Assembly: GCA_005406025.1 (NCBI GenBank)
Contig: BGZK01001572.1
Coordinates: forward strand, 62,001 to 126,000
Direction of reading: 5' to 3'
Length of the DNA: 64,000 nt
DNA from: Eumeta japonica
Taxonomy: Eukaryota > Arthropoda > Insecta > Lepidoptera > Psychidae
Shown here: one piece after another, positions 47,256-60,217 of the stretch
Layout: each line of letters begins with the position of its first letter
How positions within the stretch are numbered: position 1 is the stretch's first letter
The notes under the pieces: generated by a model
What the model saw: only the letters and a program-made list of their open reading frames with translations
What the model was told of the DNA's origin: nothing
Databases searched by the model: none
Program-made: the position numbers and the translations under genes

Positions 47256-50200
47256 CTGGTGTGTTTTGCTTATACTGCTTTACTGTATCCTAATTACTTA
47301 GGAGCGATAAGAGCGACCCTCGTGTCCGTATTGATAGTGATTGTTATTCATAATGCCATCCACACTAAAAAATTGCAGCCTCATTACACAGAGCGACAAA
47401 AATCAGTGGAAAGTTATGGTTTTAACAGCTATTCATAAGCGTAACTACGCAAGTGTTGTGCATAAATGGCACATGGTGGTGTCACAAAAATAAAAACTGC
47501 TTAAAATAATAAAATTTCTATAAACGTAAACAATTATTTGATTCTTATTTCTTTACAAATAATGAGTGTCATTAATAATCACGTTACAATATTATGACAA
47601 TATAATACTATGATTTTTATAATACTAGTATTTTATTAAACATTCTTTTAGAGCGATGTATGAAAGTGAAGGTCGAGTATGATAATTATATTATAAGTAC
47701 AATTAATTAATTCATTAATATAGTAAGTTTTGTATATTTAATATTCATTGAAAATATTTATTTAACGCCTAAGACAATACTGTTTATTAACGTTCAATCT
47801 TACTTGTACAATATGCATGACTTCTATGCTATACATGAATCTTGCATGACTGTACGTCAAGAGGGGATACATTTATGGGAGCTCGGCTGTTAGTAGTTTT
47901 AACACTCCTGATACCCTTGTAGATGTGACTGTCCGCATTTTCCTGAGGATGTGTTGATTTGCCATGAAATGTATATAGAAATTGTGTTTAATTATTTGGT
48001 GGTTGTGATAAATAGAAAATTAACACTTGCTTAGGTGTTCGATATCTGTCGAATCATACTCAATTCGTTGGATGAGAATTTATAGTAGAAGAACAGATTA
48101 GAGGGTAAACGGTGCATTGCATGCTGCATATTAATACATGTCGCAGGCAAGCGACATATAGTAGCATGCAGCGAAAAACAATCGTATTCATTAGAATGTT
48201 TTAGTTTTAATATCTACCCATTATATGGAAAATATTGAAGAATAAGGTCGAAAAAATCTACTTTAAAAGAAATGTAAAACTCCCAGCAAATTACCACCGA
48301 AAGATTCCTCTATCTAGCAAAAAGCTCAAATCGCAATTAAGAAACCGATTAAATTATATGTTTAATTTTGCAAAACAAGAAAGCCTAACGGACAGCTGTG
48401 AAGGACAGCTACGGCAGCCGCGGGGCGGGCCCGGCGCGATAATGGCGGCATAAACATCGGCCATTTTAAATTGGATTTAGAGCCATCTATCAACCCGGTG
48501 CCGATATATTACCGAGGGCGATTTAATCCGAGTGGCCCCTCTTATTTATTAAACCTCGTGTATTTTTCGTTAGGGATCACTTTAATTGTCTTTTATTAAA
48601 CACATACGACGTCCAGCTCGATTAGATAGAGAGTCCTACACGTGTAGGAATGTTTTAAGACAAAGGGTAGTTGCGAAAATTACAATGGTAGGTAAGTGTG
48701 TGTCGGTGCGTCAAAAGGAAAGGGTCAAAGGAGAGTTTTTGACTATTATTATTTCATTTAATTTGTTGTCTTTTTATTGTTTGCATGAGAATTTGAATGG
48801 GTTTCCTAGTGGTCATTTATGTGACATAAATATCTATACAAATAAAATCAAATGAGATAATTACTATTATAAACACGGAATGATATTAAGATATATATTA
48901 ATTTCTAAAATTAAAACTTTGAGATAAGCTATTTACAATTTACATATATGCGTTCGAACAAAACATTTCCATTACATTTTTGTGTTGATGTTGTTACGAA
49001 CTACGTTCCCAAACTAAAAATAAAACGGTAAATTATACGGTTATATATAAAAATATATGAGAGGACATAATTCTTTAAATAAACAAGCCGCTCGCGTGCC
49101 CCTTTCTGCCTCTGCCGGCACTTTTTATCTTTCTTTATAATTTATTTTTTGGGGTGGGATTTTCGGGAGCCAATAATCTTGTTTGTTTATGTCGGACGTG
49201 ACGTGTTTAGTACTGGTTTGTTCCGGATAATTCCAGGACTTGCTGGAAGACGAATCGGCGAATATAAATAATGAAATGCGGCCCGCAAGATTGGAGTTTT
49301 ATTTCTGCAATTGAAGCTTTTACAAGTTAAATGCGATCAACGACAATCCATCGACTGGTTCCGTAGCAATTTATTATTATTGTGTTTCTGAATATACACC
49401 TTCTGCTGTTCTATGTGTTTTCTTTAGGCTAAACTCAATTCTCAAACCCCCGATAGGATCATTTCACGACAACTTGTCAACGCTTAAAATTTCGATATTA
49501 GACTTGATATAGGGTCAAAGAGAGATTTTTGCAATAAATAAACAGGTCTATTTTTTTAAATAGTGTTAAACTGCATTGGGTTAGTATGTAAGTGTATATC
49601 TTCTATTCCAAAATTGCCATGTTGAATTCATCACGTTTTCGATTTTATATCCACTTTACTCTCCGAAACTTCATTGTTTTTGTAATACCTATTGCAATGA
49701 AGAAATATATATCTTTACAAAAGGAGAACTAATTATTATTTCTCAAATTTGACTACAAGTGTTCGGCCTACAATGGCATCAAGGAATCCATCGCTCTCTC
49801 TTCCTACATATAAATTGACAGTCCGGAGATTTAACATCGCGAAGGTATTACATAGGTATCTCTATCTCCAAGTTAAATACGCAGTTCGACAGATGATTTA
49901 TAATAATGGAGACGTTTGTTCAACCTCGAGGAATGTTTGACAGCGGGTGACGTTGTTACAGTCTGCCGAGAGAAAGTTTCGCCAACTCTACCAACTTTGA
50001 TGAGTTGACGCCGTGCGGGCGGACCGCGCACCCCCCGACACGCTACAGGCGAGTCCCTTTCCGATGTTTATCCACAGAACACTAACTGTCTTTCGTGACC
50101 CAACTTTCCCAACTCTTTCGATTCGAGAATTCTCAAAAAAATGTTTTAAGATTAAAAACTGAGAGTATACACGTGCTGATATCGCTCTAGATAAAAACTT

Positions 50201-52050
50201 TACAATAAAGGTACCTACCTATACAGACTTCTTTTGATCTTTGTCATGTAGTATGATTATATTTTTACTATTGTATTTATACTGAGATAAAATTCTAGAA
50301 GCCATAACTGAAGAGGCTGAGGGCCACACATTTTTTTTATATACAATCTATAGTATTTGACGGACATTGAATCCGTCTTTTCTGAGCTAGACCACTTGTT
50401 TAAAAATACACCCTTATCGCTACACCGATAACTCCAACAAGAACGAGAATGAAGAAACGGTTTTTGAAGCAATACAAAGATTGTAAAAGTAATGGAAAAC
50501 GCATACATTAAGATGTAGACTCCGAGATTTTTTTAATTCTTTTCCGTAATGTTACATAAATGTATGGATTCTCCATATTGCAGCAGCAGATTGGCCTATA
50601 CAGTGGCATGCGGTGGGGATGTCCGTAATTTTATTAAATGCACTTTTTTATAGTCAATAATTCTATGTATGTCATGCATAATGAAGGATTATAAATAAAA
50701 AAACTTTAATAACTCTCAGATAATATTTCAATAATTTTATATTAATATAACGGACTCTTGATGAGAGAGGTAATAATATTCGGATAAATGTTTTTTTTTA
50801 TTAACGTTCAACCTTATAGGTCATAAAGTAAAGTTTATTACTTTATGACTTTTATTCATACTTTGGAGCCATTGATATGCATAAACAGTTTTAATTATAT
50901 TTTTCAAAGATATTTTTAATATTGAATCTATGCACTCCATGTGATAACACGGCAAAAGTCATAATCAATTATATCATTACTATTTTAAATCCATCAATCA
51001 CTCGCTACTGAGCTAACATACCATATTAAACACATGTGGCAAACTAGTTCGAAACAATTTTATTTTATTTTAATTAGTTTAAATATGTATATTCCATCAT
51101 TAATTTTGATAAACTATATGAGCATGAAATGCATGATCATTTTTCATCAAAGAAAGCCTGTCTATGTAATTGATGACTGGGTAAAATTTAACGGTTCCTT
51201 CAGCTACCTGCTCGTTCCATCCAATCGTTTACTAAACTGATTATATATATTGGAAATATCACATCGTCGATTGATCAACAAAAAATATCAAACATACAGC
51301 AATAAACATCTGTAATATCTTTTTACAGTCGGAAATCCGACAGGACTGCCGACCGTGATCCTCACGCTAATGCAACACCCGCATTCGACATTTACCGCGT
51401 TGATTGCCTTAACAGATTCCGCAGCTTGTACGGCGCACTGTACAAACTGATTGCGCCCAAAATCGAGACCGATTGGGGCCGATCTCAAAGTTGCACCGCA
51501 ATGTTTCGCTTCGAATTCGCGTCGCCCAAATCTAACAGATAAATGGACATATACCTAGTAATAATTCATTTACCTAAGGCAGACGTCGTGGCACACGCGC
51601 AACACCAGCCCCGATAACTTGTAATCGGTATCGATTCAGAATCGAAATCGAGAACAACTTGACGTGGAATCGTTAAAACTTCATATTTTACCTATTCGTG
51701 GAACTTGTCACGACATTGTATTGCACATGGGAATTCACTCATAGTACTCGGAAAATATGACAATACGGCAACAATGAAGACTTTTTTGGAAAAATCTGAT
51801 CAACAATTCACGTTACAGATCACCCCAAAATTGCTGCAATTTCTTGAAAAATATAATTTTTACTGCATTAAAGCATTACTGTTATAAATATTACGATACG
51901 ACGCCTTTTATTCGTTATAAATAAAACGATTACAATTTATTCATTGCTAATACATACATTGCTTCCATTTCATTTGACCGGTACAAAAGTCGCAGCTATG
52001 TATTTAATTTTTAATTTTACTAACTATATTTGTATTGTAGAGACTAAATT
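47256..52050. other. Gene-poor stretch with three GC-richer islands
   Basis: Islands lie at about 48.39-48.62 kb (GGGGCGGGCCCGGCGCGATA), 49.08-49.33 kb (CCGGATAATTCCAGGACTTG) and 51.32-51.56 kb (GCGCCCAAAATCGAGACCGA). The rest is AT-rich. Frames up to 89 codons exist but none is recognisable. The islands may be conserved regulatory DNA; that is inference from composition. Confidence 0.3.
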
Positions 52051-52079
52051 TGGCATAATTCTATTTGTTGGATCAGCGT

Positions 52080-53300
52080 AAAACTTGACAATTGTGTATA
52101 GTTCTGATGACAATACAATATATGGTATTATTCGACTGATTTAATGATGGAGTTTGAAAGTAAACACAGGAACTCCATATCGGAATAACATATCGTAGAC
52201 ATTTTTGAGCTTATTGAAATTGTCTTGAGTCTGTTCTGGCTCTCAACTATTTTTAAGCTCTTATGATGGGTCGGAAAGTACACCCAAGATCTTCGTAAGA
52301 GAAAAATATGTCCTTACCGAATTTGGGCTTGTTGGAATTGCCTTGAAATGCGATTTGGCCATGATTGACTATCAAGGTCTGATGATGGAGCCGAAGGATT
52401 TAACACAGAGAATTCATATCGGAACACCATATTGATCGATTATAGGATCTGATGTCGGATCTGGAAGGTTGGATTGATACTACGTAACAAGACAATGTAT
52501 TCCAGCTGTGCTTAGACTTGTTTTATCTACTTGAAATGTACTCCAGTCATAAATTGCTTTAGAGTATAATGACAGATTCAAAAGGTAAATACTAAAATCG
52601 CATAACAAAAGAATGTGTCCTAACCGTATTTGGCTTTTCTGAAATTAGCCTTGCCCTCTATATAATGTATTGGGGGGCGGTTTGTTATCAACCTGAATGT
52701 TAGAATCCTATGTTCCAACCCAAGCCAAGAGCAGAAACATGCTTATGGCTGAATGGTGTAATAATAGTTAAAGTGAAGAGTTCTATTATTCACCTCCTGG
52801 CTTCATCAGACTTTTATTAGAAAATGTATAGTACCCTTCAAAACAAATCGTATGAGCCCAAACTCGAAGCTTACCAGTAGTCCCTGAAGAATTCTACTAT
52901 TCGGCTCCATCATCCGACCCTCGTTCCAAAATGTAATATAAAGAACTTGTCAAGACAAAACAAATGAAACCAAACTCGAGGAATTCACTACATAACTACT
53001 ACTGAAGAATTGTACTATCCAATTTTTGGCTCCATAACCTGATCTGATAGGAATATAATTTAGTGGATTAAACAAATGATTCCAAACTCGAAGATTTACA
53101 AGTAGCCATTGAAGAGTAGTTTTAGTCCACAAATCGCAGTATTATTCCCTAAGTTCTAACCATTAAGGAATGCTGTGGCTTCTATCGTCAGCTCAGTTGC
53201 ACGTGATGATGAGTCCCATACATAAAGACCTGAAGAGCTAAACAAAGAGCTCAAACAAACCATACATGCCTATAATATTCCATCATCAGATCCCGACGTA
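52080..53300. repeat. Degenerate tandem arrays in head-to-head orientation
   Basis: Left half: TGATGATGGAGCC-like blocks at about 52135, 52257, 52380, 52447 and 52570, mostly about 122 bases apart, with TTGGGCTTGTTGGAATTGCC between. Right half: the complement (GGCTCCATCATCCGACC type) at about 52800, 52905, 53033 and 53276, with CCAAACTCGAAGATTTAC between. About 100 bases separate the two orientations. Confidence 0.7.
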
Positions 53301-53666
53301 GTGCCAATGGGACCAATTCTTAAATATACCCTTTCTAAGAAAGGAATAATTTTCAGAATGGTTAACAACTGGCGATATATATTGATCTATATACACAATA
53401 TATAAACAAAAACATTTAGTCGAATTGATAACGAACCTTCTCCTTTTTTGTAGCGAATTAATAACACGATTTTTCTTTGCATGGAAAAATGTCAAATTTA
53501 ATAAAAAGGTGAAAAAGTTTAAAATTATTTATTCTATGCCGCTTCGAACGCAGTCTCCATGCTTTTAATTATAATGTAATATGAGGAAAAGTAACCAAGT
53601 TGAACTTGATAAACTGTTTTTATTTATTTTCCATATTATGAAGATAATGTTAGTACATATATGAAA

Positions 53667-54040
53667 CTAGTTTTCACCCACGGCCCCGCTCGCGTGGACC
53701 TAAACTGAATCCCTTCATTTTATATATCGACCGATCGCGATCTCAATTGTGATCATGATCGGTATCTTGTTATCAATTCCAATTTTGATCATGCTCTTCG
53801 TACCAATTTGTTTCATTCCCGATTCTGATCCCAGTCTTGATCGAAATAGCTTCTGATTCCACTCTCGATCCAGGGTCCTGCTAACAATTTCGATCTCGGT
53901 ACTGCTTTTTATTCCGTTCCCGGTCATGTTCTTCACTCCAACTTCGGTCCCTTTCCTTAGTCTCGTTCTCGATCTCGATCTCGGTCTCCACTGTCGATTG
54001 CGCTCCCGTCCTGCTAACAATTTCGATTCCGCTACTGTTC
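53667..54040 (-). mobile_element. Helitron-like 3' end next to a GATC/TTCC-rich simple array
   Basis: On the minus strand the element ends in GGGTGAAAA plus CTAG before T, with a CGAGCGGGGCCG hairpin block. The interior (53.73-54.02 kb) is a degenerate short-unit repeat of the CGATCTCGATCTCGGTCTC and GATTCCGATC kind, which creates a 101-codon Arg/Ser/Ile-rich frame with no biological support. Confidence 0.5.
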
Positions 54041-54854
54041 ACAGTCCCAATTCGAGAAAAACGATAAACGAAGAATTTTTAGAATCTGTATTAGCACAAA
54101 CGTGAAAATGATACCAAGAGAAAATATTAATAGTCCATTTCACTCAAGGAACTTGGTATCCAATGTTTATTGCCCATACGGAAACAGTTTTAAATGTAGT
54201 ACACACTTTATCTACCTGTGAAAAAAAAGAATCGATGTTATTCTTTTTGCACTCACATTTTATACTTAGTATTCGTGATTAATTAAACTATTCTCGATTA
54301 TCGAAACTACTGCAAAATAAAAATTTGCATTATTTGTTATAATTAAAGTTACTTACCAATAACTTATCAGAGGCAATAACTATTTGTTATTGTAGAACGT
54401 ACCAATTAGGGTAGACTGGTTACGGAAAGGACAGGGTATGGTTGCGACAGAGCTCGTATTAGTAAAACTATCAAGGGACGGCGAAAGGCACAGGGAGAGA
54501 GGCGCGGTTTGCACGTCCGAACGCGTCTCTCGGTATCGTACCTTATATAGTATAGTTTGTGCAGTACTGTGGCAGTCGTCCCGCGCAAACATTCTTTGCG
54601 AAAACCCATACTGTATTTTCGTGACCAAAACTATTTTTGATTATTTTTCTTTATTGTGTTTTTATTTACAGATTGATTGTTATTTTTATTATCAGTTAGA
54701 TCTTAGTCGATAACATAATAGTAGTTATTCTTTCAAACAATTAGTTTGTATTGTCTTAATAATAGGTTATATTTCTAAATATAGTATGGAGATAGTTGTG
54801 ACAGCTTTTGTGGGTACGGTTGTAACATGTTACAGCTTGTTTTTACACTTTCAG

Positions 54855-55265
54855 GTACCTGGAAAACGCGTTATGAAGACTCGGAGAAGTCAGAGCGACT
54901 TATCAAACTGTGCAGCTGCTTATGAAGATGTTAAACGGGGTACTTCTTTACGTGTAGCGTCAGAAAGACATGGTGTGAATCGCATATCTTTATTGCGATA
55001 CTCACGGAAACGCGATAAAGCCAATAAAGATGAAGGTACAGGTTCTACTATTACAATGGGGCACGCCGCCCACAACAAAGTGGATATCATAGACGATGAA
55101 GAGGAATACTTCTGTCTGGTTATTGTAGCAATGTATTCTGATAGTAGACTTGGAGAAACTGGGTGCAATGCCAAGGAAAATGTTGTCTCTGGGCTCACTA
55201 AGAGCGCACAGACGGAGGTCACAATTATATTTGCCACAGCTCTGATAATTCCGATTAGGAGCTAA
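54855..55265 (+). CDS. Pogo-type HTH (psq-like) protein fragment
   Basis: An acceptor-like ACACTTTCAG leads into VPGKRVMKTRRSQSDLSNCA, AYEDVKRGTSLRVASERHGV and NRISLLRYSRKRDKANK. This is the helix-turn-helix of pogo/CENP-B-type transposases, where a basic stretch precedes A-E-V-x-x-G-S-L-R-x-A-A-x-x-x-G-V-x-x-x-T-L. It is followed by an acidic stretch and an unrecognised C-terminus ending PIRS-stop. The DDE catalytic region is absent, so this is a DNA-binding remnant. The frame is open for 137 codons from the acceptor; whether it is expressed is unknown. Confidence 0.55.
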   Translation, partial: VPGKRVMKTRRSQSDLSNCAAAYEDVKRGTSLRVASERHGVNRISLLRYSRKRDKANKDEGTGSTITMGHAAHNKVDIIDDEEEYFCLVIVAMYSDSRLGETGCNAKENVVSGLTKSAQTEVTIIFATALIIPIRS

Positions 55266-55499
55266 GCTAAGAACTAGGACCTCATTAAAGTTTTTTGTAT
55301 TTTTTAAATATTTTATTAAGGTTGTGTTTGATATCAAGATATGTTTTTGTTTCGATTTGTTAATAGTTAAGTACTTAAAGATAATTGTAACGTTCATTTC
55401 ATTTAAATAAAGATGCAAAACTGATTGAAACAATATTTGAGTATTATTTATGTATGTCACTCCTGACCCCAATCACTGTCACAACCGCCCCTGGCATGG

Positions 55500-55860
55500 C
55501 CCTATTAATATAATCCTATATTCAAATACAAAATATCTTTATTTCATAGGTTGCAAAATAACACTTGAAATACGTCATAATTTTTTGCGAATTTACACTT
55601 TACCGCTCGTTCGGAAGGCAGTTTTCCCTCAAGAAGAACGAGCAAGAAACTTAAGGGTAGCTCTTTTTTAATTTGCACATACATAGCCAAAACAAATACG
55701 AAACCATTAAAAATGAAACAACCCGGTAAGAAGTCAAGACGCTTATGCCCATGGATATCTGTCTTAAAAATATTCAGAAATTGTATAGTATCCTTTTTTA
55801 CTGAGTGATTGTTTAATAACACTCTTAAATTTATATAGAAGTAAATCTTATATATCTACA
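55500..55860 (-). repeat. Possible non-LTR retrotransposon 3' end
   Basis: On the minus strand it ends GAAATAAAGATATTTTGTAT then TTGAAT, a tail style of lepidopteran non-LTR elements. It is preceded by CCTTCCGAACGAGCGG and AAAGTGTAAATTCGC. No reverse transcriptase sequence remains. Confidence 0.35.
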
Positions 55861-56424
55861 GGAACCTTATTGAATAGGCGCACACAGAGCCCTCTAAATG
55901 AATTTGTAACTTTACTTAGTCGTCTAACTTGTGAAATCAGTTTATTTTTATTTCTGGTGTTGAATTTATGTCGACTACTATTTCTTTTAAAGATTTCTAT
56001 TTTTTTTTATAGTGTCCATTATCCAAAATATAACGATAAGTCTCAAGTAAGTAGGAAAAAAAATCTGTCATCTGCGAGCTATGAGCTGCACCGCAAAAAC
56101 CGTTGGAATTACACGTATATAATGTATAATGGAAATGTTTATCTTAAATAGTCCTACAAAAAAGCCCGCAACAGCATATATCTATCTTTTATGTGTAAGC
56201 CATTATCACCAAAATAGTGATCCATAAATACAATAATAATTGACAGTTTATTTCTAACGCACATTTGGTTGTAACAAATTGATCCTTATATCAAAATAAA
56301 TACTTTTATCGCATCTGGCGTTTAAAGTAGATAAACTTGTTTGAATAGTTATCATCATAACTATTTAAACAAATATTTGAATAGTTATGATAATAGACAA
56401 GGGAGTGCGCGATATTATGGTGCG

Positions 56425-56590
56425 GTCCGGCGGCAGGGTCAAACCTTAAAGGTAACAGGCATATATTTGAGCACGCAATGTTTTTCCCATGACCAGCTCT
56501 ATGTGGCTTGCTCACGCGTTTTTAAATCGCAAAATCTGCATATTTATACAGACCAAAATAAATCGTTTAACATAGTTTACAGGAGTATAT
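56425..56590 (+). pseudogene. Helitron helicase C-terminal fragment
   Basis: Reads GQTLKVTGIYLSTQCFSHDQ, LYVACSRVFKSQNLHIYTDQ and NKSFNIVYRSIL. GQT and FSHDQLYVACSR are the last helicase motifs (V and VI) of the PIF1-like helicase of Helitron RepHel proteins, and NIVY marks the usual C-terminus. Upstream motifs are absent. Confidence 0.8.
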
Positions 56591-56739
56591 TGCAGAAGCC
56601 ATCTATAACTTTTGCATTACCATTAATCATCATATACTTCCGTACCTATCTGTCCTTACAAACTATAGCGTTTATAATACCTATAATACATATTAGTGAG
56701 ATCATCATAAAAAATACTTAGTTCCAATTTACATACATT

Positions 56740-57050
56740 ACACAATATTATCGTTCGAACGCTTATAACTGGAGAATAGCTGGACCGATTTTCATTTTAA
56801 TTAATAGTAATGTTATGTGTAAACTAAAATGTATAAAAAATCAGTAGGCATGGATTACGTTTATCTTCCAACAATTTTTAAACTATCGCTTTAAAAAACA
56901 TCAGCCATGTAAATGAAATAGCTACGAATATATAAGGGCTGTGGGTATATCATCAATGTGTATAAATTAGCCCTATAAAAAAAATCCATATGAACAAGAT
57001 GAAAGAATACATTTTATACCTACACGGGCGGAGCCGAGGGCAAAAGCTAG
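56740..57050 (+). mobile_element. Helitron 3' terminus
   Basis: It ends CACGGGCGGAGCCGAGGGCA then AAAGCTAG followed by T. The hairpin plus CTAG|T is the Helitron 3' signature, and it lies 460 bases after the helicase fragment in the same orientation. The TGGACCGATTTTCATTTT stretch is a familiar subterminal repeat in Lepidoptera. Confidence 0.65.
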
Positions 57051-57769
57051 TTACATATAAGCCATTACAAATTCTATTGTTTTGTATGGGACTGTATTTG
57101 ATGTTTTCAACAGGGAGGTCGGACGTGACAGAATGGGCATTTTTTCTGAAACTACTCTGTGAAATAACTATGTATATTATAATATGTAACGACAAAATTT
57201 TAATATTTATATGAAGGCAAATGTGAACACTAATATAATCAGTATCTTTCGTCTATCTAACCAGCGTATAGGCAAAACTATGGATGAACAAATCAGAATT
57301 GTCACAACCCTACCGTCTACCCTACTCTATACCTACATCGATACCCATTCATAAGACCAAAAATATTCTTTTGATTTGTACTTTATTTGATTGATACTTC
57401 ATTATTTTCATTTGATCAAAAATGAAATTATTTTGATTTCTGTATACTGATTTATTAGGTAACTTTGATGAACGCTCGTAAAACGATGAAAATAATGATT
57501 GATATTAGCTCCTTTTGATTTCTGTATACTTTTTTAAAATACCATAAATCATTCTAGATTCCTGCAAATCACCACGTCAAAAATATATATTATAAAAAAT
57601 TGTAGATAAATTATTTTACTTTATAGTAATAAATATAGATTTCCATGTTCAAATATAATAGTACACCAACTTTCATGGTGATCGGTTAAACGGTATAGAA
57701 GTTGATATGCTGCAGTGCCACCTGATGTCGAATTAAAACAAAATAATTAAGTTATATGCTATGCTATGT

Positions 57770-58200
57770 GTATAGTGGGATTGGAAAGACAGTAAAATCT
57801 CATAAATTCATTATGAGCTTTTACTGCCGGGCAAAACCATCGTTTCTTATCTCTACTGCCAACAGCTGATCAGACTTAAGCAAAAAGCAGAGAAAACATT
57901 GCCGGAATCCATCAACAGAAAGGGTGTGGTTTTTCACCATAACGGTGCCAGACCATACACATCTTTAGCCACTCAGCTAATATTTAAAGAGTTGGTTTGG
58001 AAAGTGTTAATGCATCCACCATACAGCCCTAACCTTGCACCCTGAGATTTTTGTTTGTTTTGTTTCGATCATTTCAGAATTCTTAAGATAGTGTTTGGTT
58101 AACATCGAGAGAGGACTGTCAAAACCATTTGTCGCAGGTTTTTTGATTAAGTCTCTAAATGTCTACAGCGATGTGATTGTCACTACCTACAAAAAAAATG
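57770..58200 (+). pseudogene. Mariner transposase fragment, different lineage
   Basis: Reads IHYELLLPGKTIVS, LYCQQLIRLKQKAEKTLPES, INRKGVVFHHNGARPYTSLA and VLMHPPYSPNLAP-stop-DF. The catalytic HHDNARPHT block has the Asp replaced by Asn, and a stop precedes the third block. It differs from the 18-kb and 46.9-kb mariners. No terminal repeats were found. Confidence 0.75.
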
Positions 58201-58562
58201 TGAGCCGTCACGGGACACCTGACAGATGTGAAACATCTTGTTTGTTTTGTTTTGTACGTTGAGTTTGTACAAGTAATATGCATTAAAGACAAGATTACGA
58301 CAGGAACCAAATACAGCATAATGCAACAATGAAAAAATTAAATATGACGAAATTTTTCACAAAAAATGATGACTATTTATTTAATAAACATTTATTTTCA
58401 TTAAATACAAAAAAAAATCAATATTAATTTCAAGTTGGCACAACTTAATTCAATTCATCTATGACTTCAGTAATAGTTATATTTGATGTTTCCTCTGACG
58501 GTATTAATTATTAATAATCAAAAATACGATCATATTAATCAAAATGTAGTAATGTGTACGGT
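58201..58562. other. AT-rich stretch, nothing recognised
   Basis: May include decayed mariner flank. Confidence 0.35.
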
Positions 58563-58823
58563 GTGGCGACGGGTCGCCACGCTATACTATAGATATATAC
58601 AGTCCACGGGTAGTAGTGTGTACGATGTGGCGACGCGTCACCATGTGCAAGCGACTGTGCGATTCCCTTCTCACTCGGTTCGATGGTGCTATTCACTACA
58701 GTATACGTTTTGACTATATATATATACACTATTGCATAGCATGGCGACCCGTCGCCACACAGTGCACTCTTCTATAAATAGACTATATATATACCCTAGT
58801 ATAGGACAACGACCCGTCACCAC
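58563..58823. repeat. Cluster of four GTGGCGACgGGTCGCCAC-type palindromes
   Basis: A perfect arm pair GTGGCGAC/GTCGCCAC lies at 58563-58580. Variants are at 58627-58643, 58741-58758 and about 58808-58823, separated by TATA-rich spacers and GTGTGTACGGTGTGG-type flanks. The first two read GTGGCGACGSGTC and the last two the reverse sense. Confidence 0.75.
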
Positions 58824-60217
58824 GATAAGCACCGCAACGCCAACAATCCGGTTTACAATGCGCCTATAGACATTTCACATCAATATACTTTTAAACTCTG
58901 AAAGTTCGAAAATTCAATAAAATCTATATTTAGAGTATGATGAGCTCAATAATTAATGTTTCTGAACTCAAAAATTCCTAGACAATATTTATAACTCAAG
59001 AAGCTCAAAAGCAAATTGATAAATGTCATAGCGAAAAGTTTCAAGGGTGGCCTACAGGGTCAACTGTTTTACAATTATTTTTTTTACGGTGTTAAGTTTT
59101 ATTGTTATGATTTTCGAACATTCCTTGAAACTTCAATATGCCTCAATTAAGATAGTCTATATTTATGGGCGACAATGTCCGGCAACGAAAGGATACAGTC
59201 ATACAATACATACAGTGCTATTTTCTTTTTCGCTAGTACGACTCTCTCTGTGTGAACATGCTCACCGTGAATAATTATATTATAAACAGTAATATCATTG
59301 TTATTATTTATAATTGTGTTCTATTATAAAATATAATAGTCATGTACAAAAAAAAAACCCAAATGATAATCAATACACTAGTTTATTAATGATGTTGTTA
59401 AATTAGTTATTACTAGGTGTAGGCATTACAAGTAAATATTAATTATCTAATTGTCAGTCTAAATCTTAAGACTTAGCGATTCTTCCGACGGATGACGCTT
59501 GCATAATGTTATATATTACTTATATTAAAATTAAAGGACCAATACGCATTACGTTTTTAGAGGTATTGTATACTTTTTAATTTCAGTTATATGTCTATAC
59601 ATTTTTTCTACACTATTGTAGAAAAAAAAATCCCTAGAACAATATATATATAATACTTTTACTATTGTATTTTATTCTTTTTTATGTAGATGGGTAAGAG
59701 ATAGGAGAATAAATCTATATCGTCATGAGGTTGCTGTGGCCATCAGTAGTGAACAACTAGTTATATATAAAACATTTTTCACATTGAATAATCTATAAGC
59801 AAACCCTATCCAATTATTACATAAAGTGTAAACAATCACAGGATGTTTATTTTTATGAGACAAAGTATTTATTACACTAGTATGAAATATATGAAAATTA
59901 CAAGTACATATATGATACATAATCAAAATAAAAAATGTCTAAGAAACATTTAAAATAATTTTCCATTGTCTAACATGTACTATTAGGTGACCATATTATG
60001 CAATGCAAATTCACAGACTTTCTCTCTTAAATCCAAAAATAAAAAACATCATATAAAAATATTTTTTTAATATACCATCTTTTCACAGTGGGCAGTATGT
60101 AAAATTATTTTGGTATGAATATAAGAAAACAACAAATTGATTTCCAAACATAGTTAAAGTAATTTGTCATAATCGTTTTTTTTAATCCAATGGATCAAAT
60201 AGAAAACAATTTGACTT
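58824..60217. other. Downstream flank of SRP72, AT-rich
   Basis: Contains the presumed SRP72 3' UTR. TTTAAT at 60181-60186 (ATTAAA on the minus strand) and TTTATT near 59.85 kb are possible polyadenylation signals. No other gene was recognised. Confidence 0.4.

Larger units (their letters stand above)
54409..57322. mobile_element. Pogo-like element, 2.9 kb, with a nested Helitron piece
   Basis: Inverted ends start GGGTAGACTGGT (left) and GGGTAGACGGTAGGGTTGTG (right, inward), each next to TA (54407-54408 and 57323-57324). The left end continues GGTATGGTTGCGACA, similar to the right. Inside are a psq-type HTH frame (54855-55265), a possible LINE tail (55.5-55.9 kb) and a Helitron helicase fragment plus 3' end (56.4-57.05 kb). 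Confidence 0.6.

Noticed and set aside
53715..54020. 101-codon Arg/Ser/Ile-rich frame
   Set aside because: Produced by a short-unit repeat beside a Helitron end; the repeat explains the frame.
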